A DNA stretch of 64,000 nt from Arcuatula senhousia (lineage: Eukaryota > Mollusca > Bivalvia > Mytilida > Mytilidae): assembly GCA_963971305.1 (NCBI GenBank), contig OZ020304.1, positions 77,314,355 through 77,378,354 on the forward strand. Reading direction: 5' to 3'. The notes under the pieces were generated by a model. It saw only the letters and a program-made list of their open reading frames with translations. It made no database searches and had not been told where the DNA came from. The first letter of the stretch is position 1, and every line of letters starts with the position of its first letter. This document shows positions 42,415 through 54,600 of the stretch, piece by piece. Position numbers and translations under genes: made by a program.

Positions 42415-43994
42415 CTCCATTGGTACCTCGTGTATCCATCATTTCCAATGCTCCATTGGTACCTCTGTGCATCCATCATTTCCAATGCTCCATTGGTACC
42501 TCTGTGCATCCATCATTTCCAATGCTCCATCGGTACCTCTGTGCATCCATCATTTCCAATGCTCCATCAGTACCTCTGTGCATCCATCATTTCCAATGCT
42601 CCATCGGTACCTCTGTGCATCCATCATTTCCAATGCTCCATCAGTACCTCTGTGCATCCATCATTTCCAATGCTCCATTGGTACCTCTGTGCATCCATAA
42701 TTTCCAATGATCCATTGATACCTCTGTGCATCCATCATTGCCAATGCTCCATCATTACCTCTGTGCATCCATCATTTCCAATGCTCCATTGGTACCTCTG
42801 TGCATCCATCATTTCCAATGCTCCATCGGTACCTCTGTGCATCCATCATTTCCAATGCTCCATCGGTACCTCTGTGCATCCATCATTGCCAATGCTCCAT
42901 CAGTACCTCTGTGCATCCATCATTTCCAATGCTCCATTGGTACCTCTGTGCATCCATCATTTCCAATGCTCCATCGGTACCTCTGTGCATCCATCATTTC
43001 CAATGCTCCATCGGTACCTCTGTGCATCCATCATTGCCAATGCTCCATCAGTACCTCTGTGCATCCATCATTTCCAATGCTCCATCGGTACCTCTGTGCA
43101 TCCATCATTTCCAATGCTTCATTGATACCTCTGTGCATCCATCATTTCCAATGCTCCATCGGTACCTCTGTGCATCCATCATTTCCAATGCTCCATTGGT
43201 ACCTCTGTGCATCCATAATTTCCAATGATCCATTGATACCTCTGTGCATCCATCATTGCCAATGCTCCATCATTACCTCTGTGCATCCATCATTTCCAAT
43301 GCTCCATTGGTACCTCTGTGCATCCATCATTTCCAATGCTCCATCGGTACCTCTGTGCATCCATCATTTCCAATGCTCCATCGGTACCTCTGTGCATCCA
43401 TCATTGCCAATGCTCCATCAGTACCTCTGTGCATCCATCATTTCCAATGCTCCATTGATACCTCTGTGCTTCCATCATTTCCAATGATCCATTGGTACCT
43501 CTGTGCATCCATCATTTCCAATGCTCCATTGATACCTCTGTGCATCCATCATTTCCAATGCTCCATTGATACCTCTGTGCATCCATCATTTCCAATGCTC
43601 CATTGGTACCTCTGTGCATCCATAATTTCCAATGCTCCATCGGTACCTCTGTGCATCCATCATTTCCAATGCTCCATCGGTACCTCTGTGCATCCATCAT
43701 TGCCAATGCTCCATCAGTACCTCTGTGCATCCATCATTTCCAATGCTCCATTGGTACCTCTGTGCATCCATCATTTCCAATGCTCCATCGGTACCTCTGT
43801 GCATCCATCATTTCCAATGCTTCATTGATACCTCTGTGCATCCATCATTTCCAATGCTCCATCGGTACCTCTGTGCATCCATCATTTCCAATGCTCCATC
43901 GGTACCTCTGTGCATCCATCATTTCCAATGCTCCATTGGTACCTCTGTGCTTCCATCATTTTCAATGATCCATCAGTACCTCTGTGCATCCATA
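42415..43994. repeat. 37-bp minisatellite, about 43 copies
   Basis: Unit CCAT-YRR-TACCTCTGTGCATCC followed by ATCATTTCCAATGCT, exactly 37 bp. Variation is confined mainly to the triplet after CCAT (TGG, CGG, CAG, TGA, CAT) and to single changes such as ATCATTGCC or CATAATTTCC. Landmark CCATAATTTCC occurs at 42695, 43213 and 43620, separated by 14 and 11 exact units. Blocks of units were therefore duplicated. All three forward frames are open for long runs because 37 is not divisible by 3 and no unit frame contains a stop. Confidence 0.97.
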
Positions 43995-45894
43995 GTGTGT
44001 TCCTCTTCTACGTTATAGTCATTGGTTATGAATCCTGCTGCTTCTCTCTTGACATGTTCTAAAGTATTGTTTTATTTTGGCTGGAAGGACATCAGACTTG
44101 ATGTTTAATTGCTAGTCTTGATGTTGTTTCGTTAGTCCCTCTGTTCCGTGTCTTGAGCTGCTTGAACTGAACCAGAATCTATAGACCTTCAGATTTATTC
44201 CTTACGGTATGATTATTCATTATTACATATAAGGTATAAAATAACGACAAGATTGGACAACAGATAATTTGTGGCGATGCCATATATTTCCCCCACTTGG
44301 GAATAAGTTTCTGATAGAATTTAGTACTTTGAAGTTACCTTGATTATGGAAATGAAAAATTTCTCAATCAGTTCCCAATTTAACGATCATCACCTGTACA
44401 AAAAATATTCAATTACATTTAAAACAAATTCATCAATCAAACAACATTGGATGAATTTTGATATTACCTCTCTTTCAGTGACATTTATTTTAATCAAATT
44501 AAAAGTATGCAATAAAAATGAAACCACATGTGATTTTTGTAGATCTCTGTGAGATTTGGTTAAACTGTTACTTTCTTCCAATGATAAATTTAATTTTCAT
44601 ATTACAGATAGAATTCTCTAGAGGGGAATTAGCATCTCAATTTATTGGTGGAAAAACTAATATAGGAAAGGTAAAAAATAATGGTAAATGAAGATTCCTC
44701 CGAACAGCTGATGAGCGCAGACGACTGTCGCTAACCGTTCGGTGTCCCTCTGGGTAAGAACGGTTTGTTGGTCTGATTGGTAAAAAGTGTTTTCGTTATT
44801 GTACAAAATGAAAATTCGTGAGGATTAATTAATATAGTTTTGCCCAACGGTGATATTTGACAAAGATGAAGTTCAATTTCCAGTGCAAGCAATGCAATAA
44901 AGAGAGCTAAAATCTAATTGTAATGATTTAGTTACATTGAATTTGCTGGCGGCGGGAATTGACGACTTTATTAGCAGACGTATCAATGAACCAGTTTGTC
45001 AGGAGCTCTATTACGGCGCTAAATAACAGCGGATATTATATTTTCGATGATATTTTATTGTCGTTTTTATTTTGATTGAATGGTTAATATCGTACTTTGA
45101 ATTTTCTTTCGGTTTGCTTTTGGCTTAAGGAATCATTGAAGACATTTGCAATTCCAATGACATGATGTCCTATTTGATTAGTTTCAACATTTATAACACT
45201 ATTTCCAAACAAACGAAATATTAGTTTATTCAATACTTATCGCACAATTAAAACAAAAATTAACGATTTGTAAATATCTTTTATAATAAAAGCCCACCAA
45301 AAGAGACTCATTACCAAATAGCCGACAAATTCAAAACTAATATCGTTCGTTTGTATTTTTGTTTTCATTTCAAAAAGTACTAAGTACAAACACGCCTTTA
45401 TGATCTTATGAGCGGTTCCCGATTTGTTGTTCTAAGAGTTTACAGACCAATTTTCACTTAAGTGGATAATATTTTCATTTAGTTAAAATGTTGATTTTGT
45501 GAAGAAGTCTTGTTTTCACAGCGATATAACATTTATAAATTGACATAGTACGGTTCTCTATGGGTTGTGTCGAAGGGTTCTTAATCTGTAATCTTTATTG
45601 TTTAAACTAACAGCAGAAATCCTTGAACCTACATTGTAATATTAAGGTAGAAGCAAACAGAGTCGTTTTATTTAACTCTAGACAGTCTTGTCAGCAATAC
45701 AAAAATGATCTAGATTTAAAAAGACAAAGTCTGACAACACAAACAGAAACATCCATTGACAATATTTTTTCTTCTCCATTTAATGCGCACCCTGTTTTAG
45801 GTATTGAGTCAGTTTGGTTGCCGATGTCTTGCGTCTGTTTCCTTTTTGTTTTGTATTTTAGATGATGTATATCTGCCTATGCTTGCATCAAAAA
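43995..45894. other. Noncoding interval with a balanced patch
   Basis: No gene supported. An exon-like 63-nt segment lies at 44608-44670. From about 44690 to 45120 the sequence is balanced and non-repetitive (GAACAGCTGATGAGC, AACCGTTCGGTGTCCCTCTG, CTGGCGGCGGGAATTGACGA, CTAATTGTAATGATTTA). It could be regulatory. Confidence 0.45.
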
Positions 45895-45900
45895 ATTAAA

Positions 45901-46120
45901 GGGGCTTGTTTAGGGGGGGGGGGTACCAATATCCCATATCCCCATAAATTTTTCATCAAATATCCTGTATCCCAAAAAGTGTTTTTCCAGTATCCCATAT
46001 CCCTGTAAATAAAATTGACAAAAATATCCCATATCCCAATAAGTTTTGCCTCAAATATCCCGTATCCCACTAAAAAAATGTGTGAATATCCCATATCCCA
46101 ATATACCCTAAACAAGCCTC
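45901..46120. mobile_element. 220-bp MITE with ATTAAA target duplication
   Basis: Termini GGGGCTTGTTTAGGG and CCCTAAACAAGCCTC are inverted repeats. They are flanked on both sides by ATTAAA (45895-45900 and 46121-46126). The interior is a degenerate array of ATATCCCATATCCC-type words (about five copies, 30-40 bp apart) after a G run. No coding content. Confidence 0.9.
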
Positions 46121-46126
46121 ATTAAA

Positions 46127-47509
46127 GAGTAAAGCTTTGACTTGGTTGTTTTAGGACAAAAGAGCTTGTATTTAAGAACTTCTGTTTATATTGCTACATC
46201 ACAGTAAAATAATATCATATTGCAGTTTAGGATTTCAAATTGTCAATTATTTTTTATAAGACATTTTAGTTAATTTGTAAGTTGTAATTGTTCAATAGTA
46301 AATCTTGAATGGACGAATGGGATTTAAACGTCACCTGGTGTAAAGAAACAGCCCTGGGTCATTATTGCTTTTTAACACCTCTTGAAAATAAAAGTAAACC
46401 ACAATATACGTCAAGACCTATAACCCAGTTGTGGTTGTGGGTTTCCGATCCGGCCACCCATATAAAAGTTCTGGTTATAATTCATAACTCATCTTGTCTC
46501 CCAGTTTTTGAACTTTTCTTGGATGATCTTGCAGTTCTGTGACGGTAGGAGTGTCCGGAAATAAAATGAGAAAGCAATATCTTTATGTAGATTTCTTCTT
46601 TATTTCTTCGCTTATTCCGATCATTAGAGTACAACCTGTCCAACTGTTGAAATATTCTTGATTAATTCACATGCTTCATTGTCAAAAACCCCAAGAAGCA
46701 GCGCACATCGAAAATTCTTAACTTTCCTTTTTTGTATGTAATCCTCATCTGTTCCATTTTGAATATATACAATTCTTCGTGCATGAAACACGGCATGAGC
46801 CTCTCTGTTTTAAATAGAAGGGAATGGGCTGTGGAACCAGTGTACGCGACAAAACCAACATATACTTAGTGAAACGGCAATTCAAAAATACCAAAATGGA
46901 AGACAATGTGACCAATTGTCGCTGGTTACCATTTTACAATTGGTCAACGATAAAAATGCATGCGATTAAAAACCAATTAATCCTACAAAATATAAAAGAA
47001 AAACCCTTTCTTGCCAAAGAACACCTAACATAAAGACGTGTACTAACATATGCTTTGAAAGAGATTCCTAGATTAAGACGGACACATTTAAAATGGTGGC
47101 GGGGTTACAATAGTGTTTAGCCCAACCTTCCCCCAATTGATTAGCTCGAACTTTGCATAAAATAAGTTTTTAAACTGTTCATTTTATATCAAAGAACCAC
47201 GAAGACAACAACATTTTAAAAGCTGCTTTCTGGACCACTTTGTTTGTTTCAACATTTCACGCGTTTTTAGTTATTACTAGTATTTGCTTTCTTAGTGTTG
47301 AGGTTGTGATTCTTAAGATTTGAATATCTCAAAATGTTTTGGTTGAGTTTTTTAAATTGTTTTGAATATTTTCCATGTCTTGGTTTCTTTTAAAATTAAT
47401 GCCTTGTTTATCTAATTTTTTAATAAAATGCTTATATTTTCCCCACATTTCTTTTATTTCTGAATACTTAAGTTGTTTGCCTTAATGATTTAGTTACTTT
47501 CACAAATGT
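46127..47509. other. Noncoding interval
   Basis: No gene recognised. At 46824-46900 (GTGTACGCGACAAAACCAAC, GGCAATTCAAAAATACCAAA) it carries a fragment related to the interior of the 14874-15085 element. The 77-codon frame at 46309-46542 has no family features. Confidence 0.5.
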
Positions 47510-48265
47510 TTTGACCGAGTCCTTAATGTTTTAGTCTTGTTTCTGCATGTTTGGTAATGTTCCTTAATGTTTTTAATGTGTTCCAAAATGTTTCTACGTT
47601 TTTGGTAATGTTCCTAATTGTTTTTATTGTGTTCCAAAATATTTCAACATATTTGGTAATGTTCCTAAATGGTTTTATTGTGTTACAAAATGTTTCAACA
47701 TATTTGGTAATTATCCTTAATGTTTTTTGTGTGTTCCAAAATGTTTCTACCTTTTTGGTAATGTTCCTTAATGTTTCTTTGGTGTTCCAAAATGTTTCTA
47801 CCTTTTGTTAATGTTCCCTAATGTTTTTGTTGTGTTCCTAAATGTTTCAACATATTTGGTAATGTTCCTAGATGGTTTTATTGTGTTACAAAATGTTTCA
47901 ACATATTTGGTAATGTTCCTTAATGTTTTTTGTGTTCCAAAATGTTTCTACCTTTTTGGTAATGTTCCCTAATGTTTTTGTTGTGTTCCAAAATGTTTCA
48001 ACATATTTGGTAATGTTCCTTAATGTTTTATTGTGTTCCAAAATGTTTCTACCTTTTTGGTAATGTCCCTTAATGTTTTATTGTGTTCCAAAATGTTTAT
48101 ACACATTTTGTAATGTTTCTTGATGTTTTTATTGTGTTCCAAAATGTTTCTTAATATTTGGTAATGTTCATAAATGTTTTGCTGTGTTCCAAAATGTTTC
48201 CGAATGTTTTCTTACATTCCTAAAAGTTTTAAATGTTTTGGTTGTGCCTAAATGTTTCTACTAGT
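47510..48265. repeat. 51-bp degenerate tandem array
   Basis: About 14 copies of a unit such as AATGTTCCTAAATGGTTTTA, TTGTGTTCCAAAATGTTTC, then AACATATTTGGT. Some units are shortened or lengthened by a few bases. The 17-codon periodic frame at 47551-47811 reflects the unit length (51 = 17 x 3). Confidence 0.9.
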
Positions 48266-51200
48266 CAATTCTTTTCTTTAAACTTTACAAAACTAAATGT
48301 TCTATTCCTAAGGGGACAACCATTTGATTCTGAGGGGGGGGCTGACAGTTTCGGTCGAGCCAGAATATTTATTTCCGATATTTTCCGGGTCAGGTAATTT
48401 ATTTTTCGCCGCTTCGCGGCAAGAATATTTATTTTTTATATAATTTTACATGATGGTATGTGGATTATGCCTAGATGAAAATCGGCCAGAACAAATCCAC
48501 ACAGTGGTCTGCTTTAAGTGGGCAGTCTTTTGAAGATTTTTTACACCATTTGTCCATACATAAACAGTTTTACCTTAATTGGTGGCAGCTTATAAAGGAG
48601 AGATAATATTGACTCGAGGCACAATTTAGACCAGACTTATACGTTCTATCAATATGTATTTTACTTTAAAATAATTTGTGAGGTCTCTAGCACTATAGTA
48701 ATTCCTTAATTCTTTACTCAAAGGTTTCCTCCGTATAGTAAACGTAACGCGTGTCAAAATACTAGTATGGACTAAGAAAGCCGTGTATGGACGTGAAGTG
48801 GGTTAATCTGGTATGACTTGTTTACAGTTAGATTAGTCCTACTAGAGTGTAGTAGTGATGTCGCCACAAGGTCTACCGCCACAGACCTACCAAGCAGATT
48901 TCGGGTGGTTCCCTACCTTGACAGGAACTTACAAGTAATAAAATACCATTAAACAGCATCGGGTATCTGGTTACCACTTCACAGACGTATTTTAAGGTGT
49001 TGTACAAAATGAACCAGTGTTCAAAGTGTGGATCAGGCCCACGTAACACCTGTTGGGGAAAGTCGAGGGCCTACGGTGTCAAATTCATTTATAGTTATAA
49101 ACTTATAGGAAAAACACTTAAAACGATATTTAACCTTCATTTAAAATTTAGCTCTTTATTACTTTCTAGTCAAATTAGCTATGTGACGTTATGAACAGAG
49201 CCGTTTAAATGCGAGTCCTACTTGAGCCGCAGGATTCCTATGGTTCAGATTGACAAGTCCTTGTATTTTTAATTCTGTTTTTTTCTTAAACTGTAAAGCC
49301 AGTGGATAAAGCATTAGCAAGTTTCTTATCGAGGTTATTGACCTTTTTGTATCACAAGCAAAGTCCCATAGTCTTTTGGCCAGAAATATATTATATTTTA
49401 TACTGACTGTCAAACTATATGCTGATGATATGTAAATGATGAAATAAATCCTTATATGAAAAAATTCTGTAAGAATAGTGTTAATGGTGCCTTTTTTGTA
49501 TAAAGTTGTAATAAATAAATGTTTTGGAATTGATTTTTTTCATTTACGCGTGTTTAGTAAAAAAATCTAAATGTAGATTTTAGTTTTGAAATTGTGAAAA
49601 AATGCTGTTAAATATTACTCTTATAATGGCAATATTATTTGCTCGTTTTAAATTATTTTATATCAAGTATCTGATTGGCCTACAGTCTCCTACGCGATGA
49701 AGGATTGAGGAATAATTGTAGTTTTACCAATAAAAGCTATTACTGCTCGTAGTTTACAAATTTACTTTAAACAAAACTAGGTGTGCAGGTAACGATTTCT
49801 TTGAAATAAATGCCGATTTTATAAACATTCCGTCCACTCTATGAAGAATGTCCTCTCACATCTCAACAAAGGCGATCGTTCTTTGTAGTTCGTCATCTCT
49901 AATCCTCTGATATCCCATTCGGGGAAGCCGACATTCAAACAAAGAAAAACTTAGCGTCTTTTCATAGTCTACATGGACGCCAGTTTTAAACATTTGGAAA
50001 CCATTTTTTCTTTTAAATTTTCAGCTTTAATTGCTGGAAAATTTTTAATGAAGTTTTTCTATTGATTTCAATTTGACGTTTTTTATTTTGAGGAAATATG
50101 GAATGCAATGAAAAAAGGTCAGCCTAACTAAATGATCAGGCTTAAAACCTTGAAATATGGATATTTGATAAACACTTTGGTCATCATACACAGCAATAAT
50201 ATCCACGTCCCAGTCTTTAATTAATTCCATCGTCTGGAAGTCTTGGTAAAGAGTTGATATCAAACCGCCAACAGCAAAGTAAACACACGAGTTTCTCTCC
50301 TTTCGCTCTCTAATGATATTTTTTGCTAAATTTAGACATTTTTAATTCTCAATGACATGGACCATCCATCATTGTCGGCTTTAATTTGGCATTTGAAACT
50401 TGATATATCACATAATTTGAATATTCATAGCAACGATGAAGATCTTCATATGTCTACATTAAAGGGAAAGTTTACATCCTAATATCAAATAAAAAAAGAT
50501 TTTTTTTCTTTGAACTTTTAAGCCTATGAAGAAAATTTTATTATCAATTTCAAACCCAGATATAGAAAATAAATGATTTTTAATAATCAACTTAATATAC
50601 GCGTACCAAAGTCAGAACCATTGTGTTCTTTAGCCTTTTTCTGGTCACGGTTTGTCTTTTCTTCTTGGAAATTCGAGAAAAATGACCCCAGCCTGGTACC
50701 TTTATTTTTAAGCAAATAAAGTCACATGTATCCCTTGATGTACGTCAACTATATTTCCTGCAACTTTTTAGTTTTGTCTTGCAAGGACAACAATCAAATA
50801 ATAAGGTTATATATTTTGGTCTTATTTAGGGTATACACAGTATAGATATCATATAAAAAGGGAAGTTCTTAATCTCTTTCGACAAATCTTTTTATGTCTT
50901 TTATTAAACTAAACACTGTCACAGTGATGGCGGTTCTTTAGAAATAGTGCTGATATTGAGAAAACATTTTGGATATAGATTAAAAACATTCAGCAAGCTT
51001 CATTTTTTAGGTAGAAAGGATGCTTTTGCGTCACAAGACTTCTGAAATGTTGTGAGGTCGTAATTTAGAAAAAAAATGTATAATAAGCTCTGTCTGTGCA
51101 GCAATAAATCGTAAAGCGAAAATTAATAATTACTGTAAATATCGATCTCTTTATTATCTTATTGAATAAAATACAAGTAGATTTTCTGTATTTAAGGCTT

Positions 51201-53735
51201 GAGTGGCATCCATTTCATGGTCTGTATTGACATTCCGGCTTATCTCAACTCACATCTGGAAACTGGAAGACCATCAATGAGGAATCATGGGTAATGTGCA
51301 ATAATTCCATAAACAGGAATATCATATCTCTTTGATCAATCGTAATGTGTCATAAATATCCGGGGACAAACAATTAGAATGGGCGTGACTTAAACAGGTG
51401 CTAGATTGTCCCGGCTCTCATCACTTCTACTCCAGTAGTCTGTAAAGCCTTAAAAACCAATACATGGAACTCTGATTAAATTTCATATTCCTTTCATGCT
51501 GTAATTATTTTATTGGTAATTAATGTTTAAGTGGTAAATGAAACTCTCGGTAAAAAAAGCAGATAGACTGATAACTTTGATCACAAGAATCTAAATTTTC
51601 ATCAGGGAAAAACATTTATAAAAGTATATGTTTTGTTGTCAAGTCAAATGAATATGGCACTTGCATAGATACATGTAACAGAAATTGAAGTAATTAATCA
51701 CCGTGACTGCATTGACCGAAAACTGTATGTGGCTTTAGGACACCTCGGACATTTTATGATGAAAAACAACTAAATCATATGATTTCGATCCTCTGTTTAA
51801 AATTGGATTTCATTTTGCCCATTTTACAAAACGGCGAGAAGTTTTCATCATACAAGGAGAAGAGTCACGAAGGTCCCTAAATTGGCCATAAAAATGGATG
51901 CTGAGCAGTAGATAAAAGCTCAATGCACTAACAGATATAGAATGAGTAAAAAATTTAATTTAAAATCTGTTTTGCTGTTTTATGTAACGTATTTGCACAG
52001 GGTTAGGGTTTGGGAGCAAGATATCTAAAAAAAAGACACACTTTAAAGTCATAAGGCAACACGGAGAGTTACCAATATTTGGGGATGCACAAATGAACAT
52101 TTTTCTTTTCCATGACAAGAAGAGTTAATGTATGTATCAATGTGCTCTGAGGTTAAGCAAGTTGATCCTTTTTGTTGCAACACGTTCAGCGATGACATAA
52201 ATAGGTAATTTATTCCACCTACATGATCGGTCCTTTATTTTCAAATTTCTGTATTTACAATCCCAGAAAATTGTTGACCATACAGTTTAGCTGTAGCGTC
52301 TCTGGCGAGGCTAAAAAGCCAAACTTGTCGCTAAAAGTTGTAAGGCCAAATTAATCTAGAAGATTAAAAGCAAGGAATAAAACCCAAACGTATCTAAAAG
52401 GTATTTATGTCGATAAACGGAATGATGGTCTGGATATATTTGAAAGAAGCAGAGGTACCGATGAGGCATCCGCGTGTCAAAAGTCAGAAAAGGCACCAGT
52501 TAACACCAACGAGAACAGGATGAAACTGAACAGATAACATAAAACACAGAAATACAAAAACAACTGAATAGCAATCAACAACGCGAACTCAAGTCGTAAC
52601 GAAAAATAGTTTGTAGTTTGTATTCTTTTGAGATCGTATGGTACATCTACATACTGTAGATAATCTCGCGGTTCAGAGGATGTTTTACTTCCTAAAGCCT
52701 GATTTAACGCACTTTTTCTAGATACTGTACCAAGTCAGGACCATTGCATTTGTCCATTCTCCACAGGGTATGTAACTACCCGATTATTCCCGTTTGGTTA
52801 TCACATGCATGGTATTACCTTTTTTATTATTTTTTTCTTAAAAAGGGGATTTTGAGACACACAAAAAACCATCACTAATAAAGTGCCATGATATGTTTTC
52901 GGTTTTCCTTTTTTTTCTTTCGTAAGATGTTTATCATCGAAGTTCTTGTTGTTCATTACCTCAATAAAATGTCTGTTCCATGAGAGCAGAATAAAAAGAT
53001 TCCAACACTCATTTATTTTACCGCTTATTTTTCACTCGGTCTATTTCTTTGTTTTTTGTGTTTTATTTTTTTTTTGTTATTGATAAAAAGGTGATTTATA
53101 TATATTTATCTTGTAAAAAAACTGCCACTAAAATGCTGCATACTTTAACACACATGTGCCTTAACAAATCACAAGAAGAAGGGGGAGAACAAAGCACAAA
53201 CATTAAAGGAAACACAACAAATAATATCATACAATTTTATTTTCAAGTATGATATTCATGTATGTATTTTAACATTGTTAGTTTAAAAATGATACAATTT
53301 TATAGCTTGCAATAGTTTATGTAAAACATGATACTTTTCCTAACTGTGATACTAACGAGTACATTGATAACATAATATACATGTTTCATTTTTTATCTCA
53401 ACAATTTATTTAAAAAAAATAGAATAATAAAAATGATAATACGACATTTTTTTTACAATTTAAATATTCTTAAAAAAAAGTTGAACATAAGTATCTTCAT
53501 TTAAACTTAACATCTCATTATACCACTTCAAATCTCCATCTATTTTTTTTCAACAAAAAATGCATTAGCATAATTTTCATTTTATTTTTACATCACTGAA
53601 CTCTTTTGCAACTTTTCATTTTATTTGTTACCCTTAGTATTTTTTAACAAATTTTTCTGGTAAATAAATAATGGAAAGGTCTGACCTTAACAAAATTTAC
53701 GATGACAACTTACTTTTTCCAATCTATTTATCTCA
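48266..53735. other. Long interval without a gene
   Basis: No exon or RNA gene recognised. A small repeat with AGAATATTTATTT words and a CGCCGCTTCGCGGC hairpin lies at about 48350-48450. Balanced, repeat-poor patches occur at 48720-49000, 49640-50400 and 51120-51490. The rest is AT-rich. Short frames at 48997, 49189 and 50045 have no supporting features. Confidence 0.5.
51230..51430. promoter_or_regulatory. Candidate enhancer-like patch
   Basis: Within 200 bp are a TCF/LEF-type CTTTGATC (51330-51337), two TAAACA forkhead-type half sites (51310-51315 and 51391-51396), GGGCGTG, CAGGTG (51395-51400) and ACAAACAATTAG. Base composition is balanced, unlike the surroundings. The motifs are seen; function is inference. 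Confidence 0.25.
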
Positions 53736-53948
53736 TACTTTAAACTGTGAAATTTTCGCAGCAGTTTTATTTTCGCGATTTTCGGGTTGACATTGGTAGC
53801 GCAAAAAATTAAACGGCGCGAATATATTTGTCTTCCGTTGTAGTCTATGAACAACAACATTACAGCGCGAATTTAAAACTGTGCAAACTAAAATCCAGTC
53901 GCCCCACCGCGAAAAAAGGGCGGTGCGAAAATTTCCCGGTTTACAGTA
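53736..53948. mobile_element. 213-bp MITE with TA target site
   Basis: TA-CTTTAAACTGTGAAATTTTC at the left is the inverse of GAAAATTTCCCGGTTTACAG-TA at the right, with a few mismatches. The interior is rich in CGCGAA and TTCGCG words like the element at 36788. The shared TA target and TTCGCG style suggest related families. Confidence 0.85.
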
Positions 53949-54016
53949 TATATGGTTATCGGATTATTTTTATTTTATTGTGTAACAATATTTAAGGAAT
54001 AAGTTAGGATGATCCC

Positions 54017-54105
54017 GAATCCAGGGTAAATCAGAATTTTAATTTGTTCTAGGACAAATTAGAATCCCCATATGCCCTAGGAGGATTCCTGATCGCCCTG
54101 GATTC
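54017..54105. repeat. 89-bp imperfect palindrome
   Basis: GAATCCAGGG (54017-54026) pairs with CCCTGGATTC (54096-54105), and AATTTGT (54041-54047) with ACAAATT (54054-54060) around TCTAGG. Further weak pairing lies between. Probably a short palindromic element. Confidence 0.75.
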
Positions 54106-54519
54106 AAATATGCCCTTGAAAGATAAGTGCTTTAAGATATACACATTTTATCATTGATGCGACTCCCTCTCTCCAACAGCCTTTATTTTGAGGTAAGGTT
54201 ATATATAAAAAAAACATGAGATTTATTTTATCAATATGAAAACTAAGGCAATTAAAACTGAAATGGCTCCGGTGAAAACAAATATATATAATCTGGAACT
54301 TCAATCAACAAGAAACCAAGGCGTTTGCTACCATTAAGTAAATCGTAATTGCTAGAAGATATATAAGATAGCAGCATGCTCAATACTCTTAACCAAAAGA
54401 AAATGCTAATATAGATTTCAATCAAAAATACTAGCACATGGACGTGTTAACGCATAAAGTCGCCAAAAATGGCTTTGGGTAGTATTCCAATGAAATGAGT
54501 TCATCAAAGTATGACTAGA

Positions 54520-54600
54520 AAACAAATTTCGTTGAAATTGATCTACTTTGGTGAGTGTATTAAAAAATGGCGGCCATCTAGAAAATTTCAAAAGTAGACT
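54520..54600 (-). repeat. Orphan relic of the satellite core
   Basis: Read on the minus strand, ATTTCAACGAAATTTG (54533-54548) is one mismatch from the 128-bp family box. AAAAAATGGCGGCCATC on the plus strand at about 54564-54580 repeats the ATGGCGGCCAT palindromic core. A single degenerate unit 40 kb away from the arrays. Confidence 0.55.

Noticed and set aside
42385..43828. Long overlapping plus-strand frames of about 190-250 codons
   Set aside because: All three forward frames are open because the 37-bp unit has no stop in any frame. There is no start context, splice structure or family similarity.
42415..43994. CRISPR array
   Set aside because: Units are contiguous 37-bp repeats with no unique spacers, in a eukaryotic context.
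45623..45865. 80-codon plus-strand frame
   Set aside because: No splice sites or recognised family; the end is hydrophobic AT-rich noise before a MITE.
47551..47811. 86-codon hydrophobic frame
   Set aside because: 17-residue periodicity is that of the 51-bp array; not a membrane protein gene.
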